Program-made: the position numbers and the translations under genes
DNA from: Opitutia bacterium
GTDB taxonomy: Bacteria > Verrucomicrobiota > Verrucomicrobiia > Opitutales > Coraliomargaritaceae
DNA: 64,000 nt
NCBI GenBank assembly: GCA_029252625.1
Contig: JAQXBA010000129.1
Location: forward strand, 1 to 64,000
Reading direction: 5' to 3'
The notes under the pieces: generated by a model
Database searches by the model: none
The model's input: the letters and a program-made list of their open reading frames with translations, nothing else
Told to the model about the DNA's origin: nothing
Shown: positions 1-12,344 of the stretch, in pieces
How the letters are laid out: each line of letters opens with the position of its first letter
How positions within the stretch are numbered: the stretch's first letter is position 1

Positions 1-2561
<2,561 letters not shown>

Positions 2562-2833
2562 AGCAGTAAAAAGTCGTAAAACGAGTAAGTTGGCGAGGTA
2601 TCTACAGAGGAACAATGCTGAAAATCTGAAAAATGCAGGAAGGCTCTGTTTTTCTGTCTACGACGGAGGTCTGCCGTTCGACTATGCTCATTGGAGCCGG
2701 AGATGACCTAGTAATCTTACGAATCTTCGCGAATTCGGAGATGGATCAGACATTTCTGTCTGTATGACGTTAATCTGACAAATAAAACGACAAGAGTGTC
2801 GCTTCTACGTTTTTACTTTCTAGCTTTTGAAGT
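2562..2833. promoter_or_regulatory. Divergent intergenic region purL / Gfo-Idh-MocA with palindrome
   Basis: This 272-base gap separates divergently read genes and must carry both promoters. It contains the inverted repeat CAGACA-TTTC-TGTCTG at 2747-2762 followed by GTAT. The same arms with the centre inverted (GAAA) and the same following GTAT recur at 6991-7009. I see no convincing -35/-10 pair. The palindrome could be an operator or a dispersed small repeat. Confidence 0.4.
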
Positions 2834-3868
2834 ATGACATCAAAATCACCTGTTCGCTGGGGCATTTTAGCCTGTGGAAGTATCGCACATCAATTTGCAG
2901 ATTCATTGAAGGATTGTCCGAATAGTGTCCTGCATGCGGTATCGAGTCGCGATGTGAAGAAGGCGCAGGCCTTTGCTGATGAACATGGTGCGGCGCGTGC
3001 CTACGGCAGCTACGAGGCGATGTTGGCCGACTCGGAGGTGGATGCAGTGTATATCGCGACGCTGCACCCGTTTCATTTGGAGTGGATCGCGCACAGTGTG
3101 CAAGCGGGTAAGCATGTGCTGTGCGAGAAGCCCCTAACAATGAACTTACGCGAGGCAAAGCAGGCGAAGAAGATCGCTGATAGTAAACGCTGCTTATTGC
3201 GCGAGGCGTTTATGTATCGTCACCATCCGCAGACCCAGAAGGTTGTCGAGCTGGTCACTTCGGGTGTGATCGGCAAGGTGCGGATGATTGAGGCGAACTT
3301 TTGTTATGATTCAGGGGATCAGCGGGAATCGCGCATTCAGGCGAAAGCGCTCGGAGGCGGGGCGATTTTGGACATCGGTTGTTACACGATGTCGTTTGCA
3401 CGTTTGATCGCGGGCCGCGCACATGGTCGTATGTTTGCGGAGCCAATCGAGTTAAAAGCGGTGGGGCATTTAGATCCAAAGACCAAAACTGATATGTGGA
3501 CGACGGCGGTCATGCGCTTCGAAGGCGATATTTTGGCAAAGGCGACCTGCGCGTTGAAAATGAATCGCGAAAACGTGGCTGTAATTCTAGGTGAGAAGGG
3601 GCGTATCACCGTGGAGATGCCGTGGCATTGCCCGGGGACAATTCGGATTGAATTAGACGAGAAAAACTCAGTGCAGGAAATCGCGATGCCGAAGCAGCGC
3701 CATTTGTTTGCATACGAGATCGAGTCGTTTACCAATGAGATGCGCGGCCAGGCGATCGCGGCAGATGCAGTTGCGATGCGGTTTGACGACACCTTGGGCA
3801 ATATGAAGGCACTCGATTGGTGGCGTGCAGAAATCGGTCTCGGTTACGAGGCGGATGTGGTGCGCTAG
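2834..3868 (+). CDS. Gfo/Idh/MocA family oxidoreductase
   Basis: This is an NAD(P)-dependent sugar or polyol dehydrogenase of the Gfo/Idh/MocA family; the substrate cannot be read from sequence. The 344-residue length is typical. The N-terminal Rossmann fold starts with WGILACGSIAHQFADSL (variant glycine motif), and the family signature CEKPLTMN follows near residue 100. A C-terminal alpha/beta substrate domain holds GGGAILDIGCYTMSFA, the usual DxGxY region. No signal peptide is present, so it is cytoplasmic, unlike the Tat-exported members common in Verrucomicrobiota and Planctomycetes. A weak GAAG precedes the ATG. It stands alone, 200 bases before the UDP-glucose dehydrogenase gene, and could serve the same sugar-nucleotide metabolism (inference only). 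Confidence 0.88.
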   Translation: MTSKSPVRWGILACGSIAHQFADSLKDCPNSVLHAVSSRDVKKAQAFADEHGAARAYGSYEAMLADSEVDAVYIATLHPFHLEWIAHSVQAGKHVLCEKPLTMNLREAKQAKKIADSKRCLLREAFMYRHHPQTQKVVELVTSGVIGKVRMIEANFCYDSGDQRESRIQAKALGGGAILDIGCYTMSFARLIAGRAHGRMFAEPIELKAVGHLDPKTKTDMWTTAVMRFEGDILAKATCALKMNRENVAVILGEKGRITVEMPWHCPGTIRIELDEKNSVQEIAMPKQRHLFAYEIESFTNEMRGQAIAADAVAMRFDDTLGNMKALDWWRAEIGLGYEADVVR

Positions 3869-4069
3869 GTTTTATGTTGTCGGGGCTTTGCAAGAGAGGG
3901 ACCAGCTTTGTACGGTCCGCGTTCGATTGGCTTCGCACATAGAGTTGAGAATCGCAGCGCTCTTGGTATGATTTGAGGACTGGGGAAATCTTATGGTTAC
4001 AATGCTACAGTTCGTAATAAGGGTAAAATTCTCTTGTGTGGTGATTAATTTGATATACCAAAATTTACT

Positions 4070-5434
4070 ATGAAAATTTGTTGTATTGGTGCAGGATATG
4101 TTGGTGGACCGACGATGGCTATGATTGCGCATAAGTGCAAGGGCGTGTCTGTTACTGTCGTCGATATTAATCAGGCGCGTATCGATGCGTGGAACTCAGA
4201 TGAGTTGCCGATTTTCGAGCCAGGACTGGATGAAATCGTCAAAGGTGCTCGTGGTAAGACGCTCTTTTTCTCGACTGATGTCGATACTGCGATTCGTGAT
4301 GCGGACATCATCTTTATGAGCGTAAACACACCGACCAAGACTTACGGCGTCGGCGCTGGGCGTGCAGCGGACCTGCGCTATATTGAGAAGTGCGCGCGTA
4401 AAATCGCTGAAGTCGCGGAGAGCGACAAGATCGTGGTCGAGAAATCTACCTTGCCAGTGCGCACTGCCGAGTCGATCAAGCGTATCCTTGAGTCCAACTC
4501 CAAAGGTCGTAAATTTCAGATCCTGTCCAATCCAGAGTTTCTCGCCGAGGGCACTGCGGTGGCCGACTTGGAGAAGCCAGACCGTGTCTTGATCGGTGGT
4601 GATCAAACCCCAGACGGTCTAGTCGCAATTCAAACGTTGGTCGATGTGTATGCGCAATGGGTGCCAGTTGAAAGCATCCTGACGACCAATGTATGGTCGT
4701 CCGAGTTGTCTAAGCTCACTGCCAACGCCTTTCTCGCGCAGCGCATTTCCTCGATCAACGCGATCTCCGCACTCTGCGAGGCGACTGGTGCGAATGTTGA
4801 CGAAGTTGCGCATGCGATCGGCACGGATAGTCGAATTGGCCCGAAATTCCTTAAGTCGTCCGTCGGTTTCGGTGGTTCGTGCTTCCAGAAGGACATTCTC
4901 AACCTGGTCTATCTCTGCGAGCACTTTGGTATTCCTGAAGCTGCGGCTTATTGGGATGGTGTGATTCAGATGAATGACTTTCAGAAGCACCGTTTCGCGC
5001 GACGTGTGGTCTCTACGATGTTCAACACCGTCTCAGAGAAGAAGATCGCAGTGCTCGGTTTCGCTTTTAAGAAGGACACAAACGACACTCGTGAATCGTC
5101 GGCCATTTACATTTGTAAGGATCTGCTCGATGAGCAGGCAAATGTTTCTATTTACGATCCGAAAGTATCGGAAGCTCAAATTCGACGCGATTTGGGCCTG
5201 GCCGACCAGGATCGTTCTGTGACCGTTTGTGCTGATGCCTACGAGGCGACAAAAGATGCGCATGCCATATTAATCCTAACTGAGTGGGATGAGTTCAACG
5301 CGCTTGATTACAAAAAGATCTACGATCACATGAATTTACCGGCTTTTCTGTTCGATGGTCGTAATCTGCTCGACCTCGAAGCGCTTCGTGAAATCGGCTT
5401 TGAGGCGTCTGGAATCGGTCGTGGAGAGGTTTAA
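4070..5434 (+). CDS. ugd: UDP-glucose 6-dehydrogenase, eukaryote-like subtype
   Basis: Oxidises UDP-glucose to UDP-glucuronate with two NAD+, supplying uronic acids for exopolysaccharide or envelope glycans. At 454 residues it is longer than typical short bacterial Ugd proteins. The N-terminal Rossmann motif is [16 protein letters not shown]; the catalytic cysteine is about residue 271 in [34 protein letters not shown] then IYDPKV mark the C-terminal UDP-binding domain. The wording around the active site and [12 protein letters not shown] is closer to animal UGDH as I know it than to E. coli Ugd. There is no Shine-Dalgarno before the ATG. Function is secure; the eukaryote-like assignment rests on motif recall, not an alignment. 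Confidence 0.95.
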   Translation: MKICCIGAGYVGGPTMAMIAHKCKGVSVTVVDINQARIDAWNSDELPIFEPGLDEIVKGARGKTLFFSTDVDTAIRDADIIFMSVNTPTKTYGVGAGRAADLRYIEKCARKIAEVAESDKIVVEKSTLPVRTAESIKRILESNSKGRKFQILSNPEFLAEGTAVADLEKPDRVLIGGDQTPDGLVAIQTLVDVYAQWVPVESILTTNVWSSELSKLTANAFLAQRISSINAISALCEATGANVDEVAHAIGTDSRIGPKFLKSSVGFGGSCFQKDILNLVYLCEHFGIPEAAAYWDGVIQMNDFQKHRFARRVVSTMFNTVSEKKIAVLGFAFKKDTNDTRESSAIYICKDLLDEQANVSIYDPKVSEAQIRRDLGLADQDRSVTVCADAYEATKDAHAILILTEWDEFNALDYKKIYDHMNLPAFLFDGRNLLDLEALREIGFEASGIGRGEV

Positions 5435-5584
5435 ACTCAGCTGTAACAGTTTTTTTTAAAGAGAGGTGGGTGGGCAATTCTCATTCGCGTCTTTTTGTGT
5501 ACATGTAAATTACCAGTTGCTTCAGAGGAAGGAGTCTCTTTCACTGCAAGCTTACTAATTTTATTCAACTACTAAAGTATTACC

Positions 5585-6766
5585 ATGATAGTTAAACCGC
5601 GCATCCGAGGATATGTTTGTATTACCGCACACCCGAAAGGTTGTGAGGCTAAAGTGCGTGAGGAAATCGAAGTGGCCAAAGCCGCGAAAAGAAGTGATGG
5701 GCCAAAGCGGGTTCTGGTGCTCGGCTCTTCGACTGGTTATGGACTCTCCTCTCGTATTGCCGCCGCGTTTGGTTATGATGCGGCTACATTTGGCATCTTT
5801 TTTGAGCGCCCATCGACCAATGGCAAGCCAGCCAGTGCTGGGTGGTACAATTCGGTGGCATTTGAAAAAGCCGCTCACGAGGCAGGTCTTTACGCCAAGA
5901 GCATTAACGGCGACGCTTTTTCCAACGAAGTCAAAGCGCAGGCAATCGCACAGATCAAAGAAGATCTCGGTCAAATCGATCTCGTCGTGTACAGCCTAGC
6001 TTCCCCGCGTCGCACCGATCCAGAGACTGGCGAAGTTTACAAGTCAGTACTTAAGCCAATCGGCGATCAAGCATTTACCAACCGCACCATGGACACTGAT
6101 CGTGACGAGGTCAAAGACGTCACCATTGAGCCCGCGACTGAAGAAGAGATTCAACACACCATCAATGTGATGGGTGGTCAGGACTGGGAGCTTTGGATGA
6201 AGGCGCTTGATGATGCTGGGGTGCTAGCTCCTGGAGCAAAGAGTGTCGCTTATTCCTACATTGGCCCCGAAGCCACATGGCCCGTTTACACCAATGGCAC
6301 CATCGGTCAGGCCAAGAAAGATGTCGAGCGCGCTGCAGCTGCTATCACCGAGACTTACGATTGTGCGGCCTACGTCGCGGTCAACAAAGCCGTGGTCACT
6401 CAGGCCAGCTCCGCAATTCCTGTCGTGCCACTGTACATTTCCATTATCATCAAGCTAATGAAAGAAAAGGGCACGCACGAAGATTGTATCGAGCAAATGG
6501 TGCGCCTTTTTGATGATCGCCTCTATGGCAAGGATTTACAACTCGACAATCTCGGTCGTATCCGTGTCGACGATTGGGAGATGCAACCCGACATTCAAGC
6601 GAAAGTCATTGAAATATGGCCATCGATTACGTCCGAAACACTCGACGTGCTCGGTGATTATACTGGCTACCAGCACAACTTCCTGACCCTATTCGGTTTC
6701 GGGCTCGATGGCGTTGACTACGACGAAGATGTCGAAGTCGATCTGCCACTGCCAAGCAGCTTGTAA
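5585..6766 (+). CDS. fabV: Trans-2-enoyl-ACP/CoA reductase (NADH), FabV type
   Basis: FabV catalyses the last step of each fatty-acid elongation round, reducing trans-2-enoyl thioesters with NADH. It is the triclosan-insensitive alternative to FabI. At 393 residues it matches the family (about 400). The N-terminal MIVKPRIRGYVCITAHP and the cofactor segment VLVLGSSTGYGLSSRIA are typical. The active-site Y-x8-K is present as Tyr235 and Lys244 (YTNGTIGQAK). No Shine-Dalgarno precedes the ATG. The gene stands alone, 150 bases after ugd, and is followed by a strong intrinsic terminator. It may be the organism's main enoyl reductase, but no other reductase can be checked in this window. Confidence 0.96.
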   Translation: MIVKPRIRGYVCITAHPKGCEAKVREEIEVAKAAKRSDGPKRVLVLGSSTGYGLSSRIAAAFGYDAATFGIFFERPSTNGKPASAGWYNSVAFEKAAHEAGLYAKSINGDAFSNEVKAQAIAQIKEDLGQIDLVVYSLASPRRTDPETGEVYKSVLKPIGDQAFTNRTMDTDRDEVKDVTIEPATEEEIQHTINVMGGQDWELWMKALDDAGVLAPGAKSVAYSYIGPEATWPVYTNGTIGQAKKDVERAAAAITETYDCAAYVAVNKAVVTQASSAIPVVPLYISIIIKLMKEKGTHEDCIEQMVRLFDDRLYGKDLQLDNLGRIRVDDWEMQPDIQAKVIEIWPSITSETLDVLGDYTGYQHNFLTLFGFGLDGVDYDEDVEVDLPLPSSL

Positions 6767-6833
6767 AATCTTGCTACAGAGCCAGTCGCTACATAGCGGT
6801 TGGCTTGATCCCGCGATTCATTTCTTCAAAAAT

Positions 6834-6867
6834 AAAACCGTCACCTTACTGTGTGGCGGTTTTTTTG
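6834..6867 (+). terminator. Intrinsic terminator after fabV
   Basis: AAACCGTCAC pairs with the downstream GTGGCGGTTT (10 bp with one G-U), followed by a run of T. It ends the fabV transcript. Confidence 0.85.
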
Positions 6868-6990
6868 TGCCTAGAGATTCACGGTAAAGCTCTACATTAA
6901 GTAAACTACTAATTTTGTTGAGGCAACTGCGCTTGAGTAGAAAGCAATGCGCTTGGCACGAATGAGTGTCTTCGACGTGGATTTCAGGAA

Positions 6991-7009
6991 CAGACAGAAA
7001 TGTCTGTAT
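6991..7009. repeat. CAGACA palindrome, second copy
   Basis: CAGACA-GAAA-TGTCTG followed by GTAT. Arms and flank match 2747-2765, but the four central bases are inverted. It lies a few bases beyond the stop codon of the minus-strand CPxCG gene, so a terminator-like hairpin or small dispersed repeat is as likely as an operator. Confidence 0.4.
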
Positions 7010-7018
7010 CACTTTGTC

Positions 7019-7207
7019 TCACCAGGCTTCCCCTGCGTCTGCGACGACCTCATCGTCGTCTAGGCTGAAACGAATGAGCATAGGGCGGCAGCAGACTTCG
7101 CAGTCGTAGTCCCATTCCGTCGGCGTCTCTGATGGTGTGGGCGCTGTGATTGCGAATACTTCGTAGCAACTCGGACAGGTCACATCGCAGGATGATGAGG
7201 CCTGCAT
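7019..7207 (-). CDS. CPxCG-type small cysteine-rich zinc-binding protein
   Basis: A 62-residue protein with two cysteine pairs: CPSC near the N-terminus and YDCEVCCRPM in the second half. This is the layout of the CPXCG-motif cysteine-rich family, presumed zinc ribbons of unknown function. I chose the ATG that lies one base after the stop of the upstream helicase gene (both minus strand), which suggests translational coupling. A start nine codons earlier would overlap the helicase and add a non-conserved C/W-rich segment. An acidic stretch ends the protein (SLDDDEVVADAGEAW). Function unknown. Confidence 0.8.
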   Translation of the reverse strand: MQASSSCDVTCPSCYEVFAITAPTPSETPTEWDYDCEVCCRPMLIRFSLDDDEVVADAGEAW

Positions 7208-7208
7208 G

Positions 7209-10200
7209 TTATAGTTGCACCAGCTGTGGCACACTGCAGAAAACTAGTTTCAATTTGATCACTCTATCCTCAATGCCGAGGATTTTTGCCAGTGCCTTAC
7301 GATAGGCTTCGAGTTGTGCACGATGATGCTCGCTGGCTTGTTCTAGCGTATTGCCAGGATGGATACGGTCGCTTTTGAAGTCGATTATCTCGGCGTGGCT
7401 GATAGTGCCGTCCTTCGCTTTATAAATGACAACACGGTCGAAGATGCCATTAGTGAATTGATCGCCTTCAACGTAACTAAATGCGCGCTCGCGCCAGACG
7501 ACGGCTGCAGTTTCGGGCTTGGTAAAGAGTGCGCGGATTTCGGGATTGGTGAAACAGCTGTTGAGGGTCTTTACGACTTCTGAGGGGCAATGATCAGGTA
7601 ATGAGTGAGGTAGTGCTTCCGCGTGGTTCGATGTATTTTTTGGCTTCGGGGCCGAGGCAGAGCTCGTCCCTCGCTGGTTAAAGAGGTCGAGTGTGATGTT
7701 ATTGTCTTCGGATGTTGGCTGTTGGTCTCTGGTGACTTCTAGCCATTCAATTTGCTCAAAGGCCTGGTGCACCGCGGTGCCAAAGATACTGGCTTGCTCA
7801 TCCAGGTCGAAGCATTTGGCGGCGGCGAGTGAATGTGCCTTGTCAGCAGATGGGCGTGCCAGTTGTAGCCGCGCATGAGCGGGATCGAAGGTGGGCGCCG
7901 ATGGTGCTTGGCTATTGGTTATTGCTTGCTCGGTTGCCTCAAACGACTCGTGCCAGTTTTGATCGCCAGCGCTCCAGAGCACGGGGTAGTCGGCCTTTGG
8001 GAAGAGCTGGGTTGCTGTCGCCTCCGTACCTAGGCGTTCCTTGAGGTAGTTCACGGTCGTGCTTTGGTGTGCGCCTTTGAGGTCACTGACCATATAAAGC
8101 CCGCGTTTGGCGCGGGTCATACCGACGTAAAGTGTGCAGAGATTGCCAAAGCCGCGTTGGCTAATACTTTGCTCTAAAAGTTGCTTGAGCATCGGATCGG
8201 CCTGCATCAAGTCTTTCTTAATTGGCTCCATGATCCAATCGGCTTTGCCTTGCGGATCAAGTAGGGGATTGATGCGTGTTTCGCTGCGAGCAGTTTTGTC
8301 TTCATTGACGAGGATAACCACGTCGTATTCGAGACCTTTGGATTTGTGGATCGTTTCGATGATCACGGCATCGCCGGCGTGGCATTCGCCGCTGCTACAC
8401 TTCCTGAGAAAGTGAATCAGTCCATCGATATCGCGGCGCTCTTCGCTGTCAAATGCGCGTGCTTTGTCAATCAGGCGATTGAGACGCTCGCGGTGACGTG
8501 TGTCGCCTGCGGGCAGGTGAGCGGTGATGTGCTCGGCCGCCCAACGTACGGCACTTTCATTACTATCGGAGAGTAGACGTGTGCGTAGCTCTTCAGCTGA
8601 GCTTGCGAGTGATGGGCCATTGGTGGAGACGTCGATTAAAGTGAGGTAGCCGCGTGCGTGAGCGTCGCCGGGATGCGCGGCTAGATTGAGTAATGCGAGT
8701 AGCGCTGCACCAGCGGCGTTGTCAACTGCGGGTTTGATGGCTGAGCCGGTATGGATCGGCAGTGAGCAGTTCTCACGCAGATAGTTCGCTACTTCGTTGG
8801 CATCGGAGTTTTTACGCACCAATACGCCGACGCTCATCCCGCGCTCGATCGGCTTGAGGTCCTGAAGGAGTTTGAGGATGAGTTCGTTGCGCGTGGGGCT
8901 GTCGCTCTTCTGTGCTTCGATCCAGCAACTGAACCCGCTCAGATCTTTAGTCGCAGGGGATGCTTCGTGCGGTTGCCATGCGCGTGCCCAGCGGATAGCG
9001 GCATCAGTCGAGAAGGTTTCGGCTATCAGGGCGTGGTCTTCAAAAACCTCATTGACTGCGTCGAGGATGGGTGGAGCCGAGCGCCAAGACATCGAGAGCG
9101 GTTGTTTAACGATACGATTTGCGCCGCCGGCGTTGTAGTGCGCTTGAATATCGTGAAACAGGCGGTCGTCGCTGTTGCGCCAGAGGTAGAGGCATTGCTT
9201 GGTGTCGCCGACGTAGAAAAAAGATCGCTCACCAGAGTCGTCTTGTACGATCTCGTCGATCAGGTTGGCCACGACTTCCCACTGTGGACGGCTAGTATCT
9301 TGGAATTCATCGAACAGCCAGTGGTCATATTGGCCGTCAAGACGGAAGTCCATGAGTTGCCGCATCATCGGATCGACTTTACCCATCGGCGAGCCCTCGG
9401 AGTCGGGCGCTAGGAGGTGCGTGAGGTCAGCGAACGCAAGGCGGCCTGGGCGGCGCACTATACGGTCGTAGTTATCGTGATAGGCTTGTAAAATGCGGCG
9501 CACGCCTTGGGTATTTTCCAGCGCGCGTTTCAGATGGTGCCAGATAATGGCGCGTAAGCAGTCGGCGAGCGCCTTGCAGAGTGGGGTGCTGAGTGCGAGC
9601 TCTTTGCGGACTTTGATGGTCGCTTGGCCTGCGAGGATGCCGGGCGCGACTGCTATTGCATTGTTGAGTAAGGTATTGAGCTTTTCGTGGCCGCCGTAGT
9701 TGCGGATCGCGTTGGCCGCGGAGTTGAAATCGTTGATCTGTGCTTTGCCAAGATCGTCGGGGAGAGCGGCGAGTAGATTGTTGGCCAGCTGCTCCCAGTC
9801 CGATGCGGCACTGGTCTGCCACGGGCAACCTTGCGGCCAGATCGCGGAGGCTCGTCCCCAGCGATCGGCATCGGGGGTGTCGAGGTAGAGTGCGTACAAC
9901 TGTTCGATAAACTCGGAGACGACTTTCTCAATGCTGCGTGCCTCTTGTCCGTAGGTGGCTTGCTTGAAGGCGTGCCAAAATTCGGTGAGCTCGTTGGTCA
10001 GTTCACCGGGGCGGTGCACGATACTGTCGCGCACTTCGTTGCGCATACGTGGCTCACTGCTTTCGTCGAGTAGCTTGAGACTGCCAGAGAGGCCGAGCTC
10101 GAGTGCGAAGCTAGAAACGACGCGGAAGAAAAAGCTGTCGAGCGTCTGCAGGTTGAGCTGGTGCATGCTGTGGATCAGCAAGTGTAGCAGGTTGTGGTAG

Positions 10201-10451
10201 CGCGCGCAGTCGGCAGTGATTGCCAGTTCTTTCGAGAGCGAGGCGGCCTTGGCAGGGTCTTCGGCCGCATCACAAAGCTTCTCGATGATCTTATGAAAGA
10301 ATTCACCTGCGGCGGTGCGAGTGAACGTCAGGGCGATGATGCGCTCTGGCTGTTCAAAGGTATGTAGCAGATAGATGAACCGGTTGGTGAGCGTGTAGGT
10401 CTTACCTGAACCAGCGGCGGCGGAGATCGCAATATTTTGAAGTGAGTTCAA
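7209..10451 (-). CDS. AddA/RecB-family UvrD-like helicase-nuclease
   Basis: A 1,080-residue superfamily 1A helicase fused to a C-terminal PD-(D/E)XK nuclease, the build of AddA or RecB, which process double-strand ends for RecA recombination. Visible motifs: Walker A AAAGSGKTYTLTNRF near residue 12, Walker B WLFDEFQDTSRPQW near 365, the later helicase motif ETIHKSKGLEYDVVIL, and nuclease core FDRVVIYKA...AEIIDFKSDR near 1010. The best start is TTG; no in-frame ATG lies between it and the upstream in-frame stop. No addB, recC or recD neighbour is present, so the partner is elsewhere or the protein acts alone. It is followed one base later by the CPxCG gene. Confidence 0.9.
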   Translation of the reverse strand: MNSLQNIAISAAAGSGKTYTLTNRFIYLLHTFEQPERIIALTFTRTAAGEFFHKIIEKLCDAAEDPAKAASLSKELAITADCARYHNLLHLLIHSMHQLNLQTLDSFFFRVVSSFALELGLSGSLKLLDESSEPRMRNEVRDSIVHRPGELTNELTEFWHAFKQATYGQEARSIEKVVSEFIEQLYALYLDTPDADRWGRASAIWPQGCPWQTSAASDWEQLANNLLAALPDDLGKAQINDFNSAANAIRNYGGHEKLNTLLNNAIAVAPGILAGQATIKVRKELALSTPLCKALADCLRAIIWHHLKRALENTQGVRRILQAYHDNYDRIVRRPGRLAFADLTHLLAPDSEGSPMGKVDPMMRQLMDFRLDGQYDHWLFDEFQDTSRPQWEVVANLIDEIVQDDSGERSFFYVGDTKQCLYLWRNSDDRLFHDIQAHYNAGGANRIVKQPLSMSWRSAPPILDAVNEVFEDHALIAETFSTDAAIRWARAWQPHEASPATKDLSGFSCWIEAQKSDSPTRNELILKLLQDLKPIERGMSVGVLVRKNSDANEVANYLRENCSLPIHTGSAIKPAVDNAAGAALLALLNLAAHPGDAHARGYLTLIDVSTNGPSLASSAEELRTRLLSDSNESAVRWAAEHITAHLPAGDTRHRERLNRLIDKARAFDSEERRDIDGLIHFLRKCSSGECHAGDAVIIETIHKSKGLEYDVVILVNEDKTARSETRINPLLDPQGKADWIMEPIKKDLMQADPMLKQLLEQSISQRGFGNLCTLYVGMTRAKRGLYMVSDLKGAHQSTTVNYLKERLGTEATATQLFPKADYPVLWSAGDQNWHESFEATEQAITNSQAPSAPTFDPAHARLQLARPSADKAHSLAAAKCFDLDEQASIFGTAVHQAFEQIEWLEVTRDQQPTSEDNNITLDLFNQRGTSSASAPKPKNTSNHAEALPHSLPDHCPSEVVKTLNSCFTNPEIRALFTKPETAAVVWRERAFSYVEGDQFTNGIFDRVVIYKAKDGTISHAEIIDFKSDRIHPGNTLEQASEHHRAQLEAYRKALAKILGIEDRVIKLKLVFCSVPQLVQL

Positions 10452-10614
10452 TGGCTCAAATACTAGGAGGTCGATTATGCTTGTCCATCTACAATGCCGA
10501 TTTCACTGCTGAGAATCGCGTCGATTGGTGATTTCATTTACAGCAGCCACTTCTGGCGTGCCCACGCAGATTATCAGAATGTCGCTTGCCGCGGCAACAC
10601 TAAGGAATTGGCAC

Positions 10615-10645
10615 AAAAAAACGCCACTCCGTGAAGAGTGGCGTT
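10615..10645 (-). terminator. Intrinsic terminator after glutamine synthetase
   Basis: On the minus strand AACGCCACTC-TTCAC-GGAGTGGCGTT is followed by a run of T. It separates the glutamine synthetase transcript from the helicase gene. Confidence 0.9.
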
Positions 10646-10667
10646 GGTTGGAAAAAAGTAAGTCGAC

Positions 10668-11693
<1,026 letters not shown>

Positions 11694-11788
11694 AATAATT
11701 TTTGAATCAGTTATCTTTGAATTGTCTAATTAAGCAGTTTTTAAAATGAGTGAACAATTTGAGCTCACTTTAAGAGACACACAGATTT

Positions 11789-11804
11789 AGCAAAATGCGT
11801 GCCA
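11789..11804 (-). promoter_or_regulatory. Sigma-54 (RpoN) promoter of glutamine synthetase
   Basis: The minus strand reads TGGCACGCATTTTGCT, an exact fit to TGGCACG-N4-TTGCW with the -24 GG and -12 GC correctly spaced. The predicted transcript starts near 11778 and gives an 85-base leader. RpoN promoters need an enhancer-binding ATPase such as NtrC. A 12-bp palindrome at 11895-11906, centred about 120 bases upstream of the start, is a possible activator site. Confidence 0.85.
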
Positions 11805-11894
11805 GACAAGGCTTCGCAAGTTTTTTTGGCCACGATTTAATAAATCTGAGCAGAATCCCGACGAGTTCTTGCCAAATCGAAGACGGAAGGCTCA

Positions 11895-11906
11895 AATTGT
11901 ACAATT
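11895..11906. promoter_or_regulatory. Palindrome AATTGTACAATT
   Basis: A perfect 12-bp palindrome just before the mini-kinase ATG and about 120 bp upstream of the predicted sigma-54 start. It could be an enhancer site for the glutamine synthetase promoter, an operator for the kinase gene, or chance. Confidence 0.3.
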
Positions 11907-11908
11907 AT

Positions 11909-12343
11909 ATGCATGAGGCTAAAAATACTGCGCGGGCAGTCGTCCACATTGGTTATGATGGCCGTGTGCATAAGACCTTTAAGGGGCCGCAGGCTCGTGA
12001 GCGCTATGAGAACGAAGTACGCGTGTTGGACTTTCTGCAAAAGCATGGTTGCGCCTTTGTGCCTCAAATAATAGCGAAAGAAGATGATGGGCTGTATTTG
12101 GTGACGAGTAATTGCGGTAAGCTCGTCGATCATGTGAGTGACGAAAAGAAGAAGCGGATTTTTACGGAGCTGGAGCAATACGGCGTACGTCATGATGATG
12201 CGGAGGTGCGTAATATCACTTATAATACCCAACTTGGCCGGTTTTGTGTGATTGATTTCGAGTTTGCGACCATTCTTGAGCCGGGCTACCCGCCTTCGCC
12301 GAAGATGCATTCGAATCCAAATCGTGATGAGTGGAAAGCATAG
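11909..12343 (+). CDS. Minimal protein-kinase-like protein (Bud32/RIO-like fold)
   Basis: A 144-residue protein with what looks like a stripped-down kinase catalytic core. It has a candidate ATP lysine Lys22 in VHKTFKG, Glu36 in YENEVRVLDFL, a catalytic loop HDDAEVRN at 95-102 (in place of HxDxxxxN), and a metal-binding IDFEFA with Asp116. Activation-loop and C-lobe regions are almost absent, as in Bud32-type kinases. I chose this ATG because the longer reading frame would start inside the sigma-54 promoter of the divergent gene. One base separates it from the PP2C gene, giving a kinase/phosphatase pair. Substrate unknown; small-molecule kinase activity is an alternative. Confidence 0.65.
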   Translation: MHEAKNTARAVVHIGYDGRVHKTFKGPQARERYENEVRVLDFLQKHGCAFVPQIIAKEDDGLYLVTSNCGKLVDHVSDEKKKRIFTELEQYGVRHDDAEVRNITYNTQLGRFCVIDFEFATILEPGYPPSPKMHSNPNRDEWKA

Positions 12344-12344
12344 T

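Noticed and set aside
11795-11908. N-terminal 38-codon extension of the mini-kinase
   Set aside because: It would start inside the sigma-54 promoter of the divergent gene and shows no kinase-like residues.
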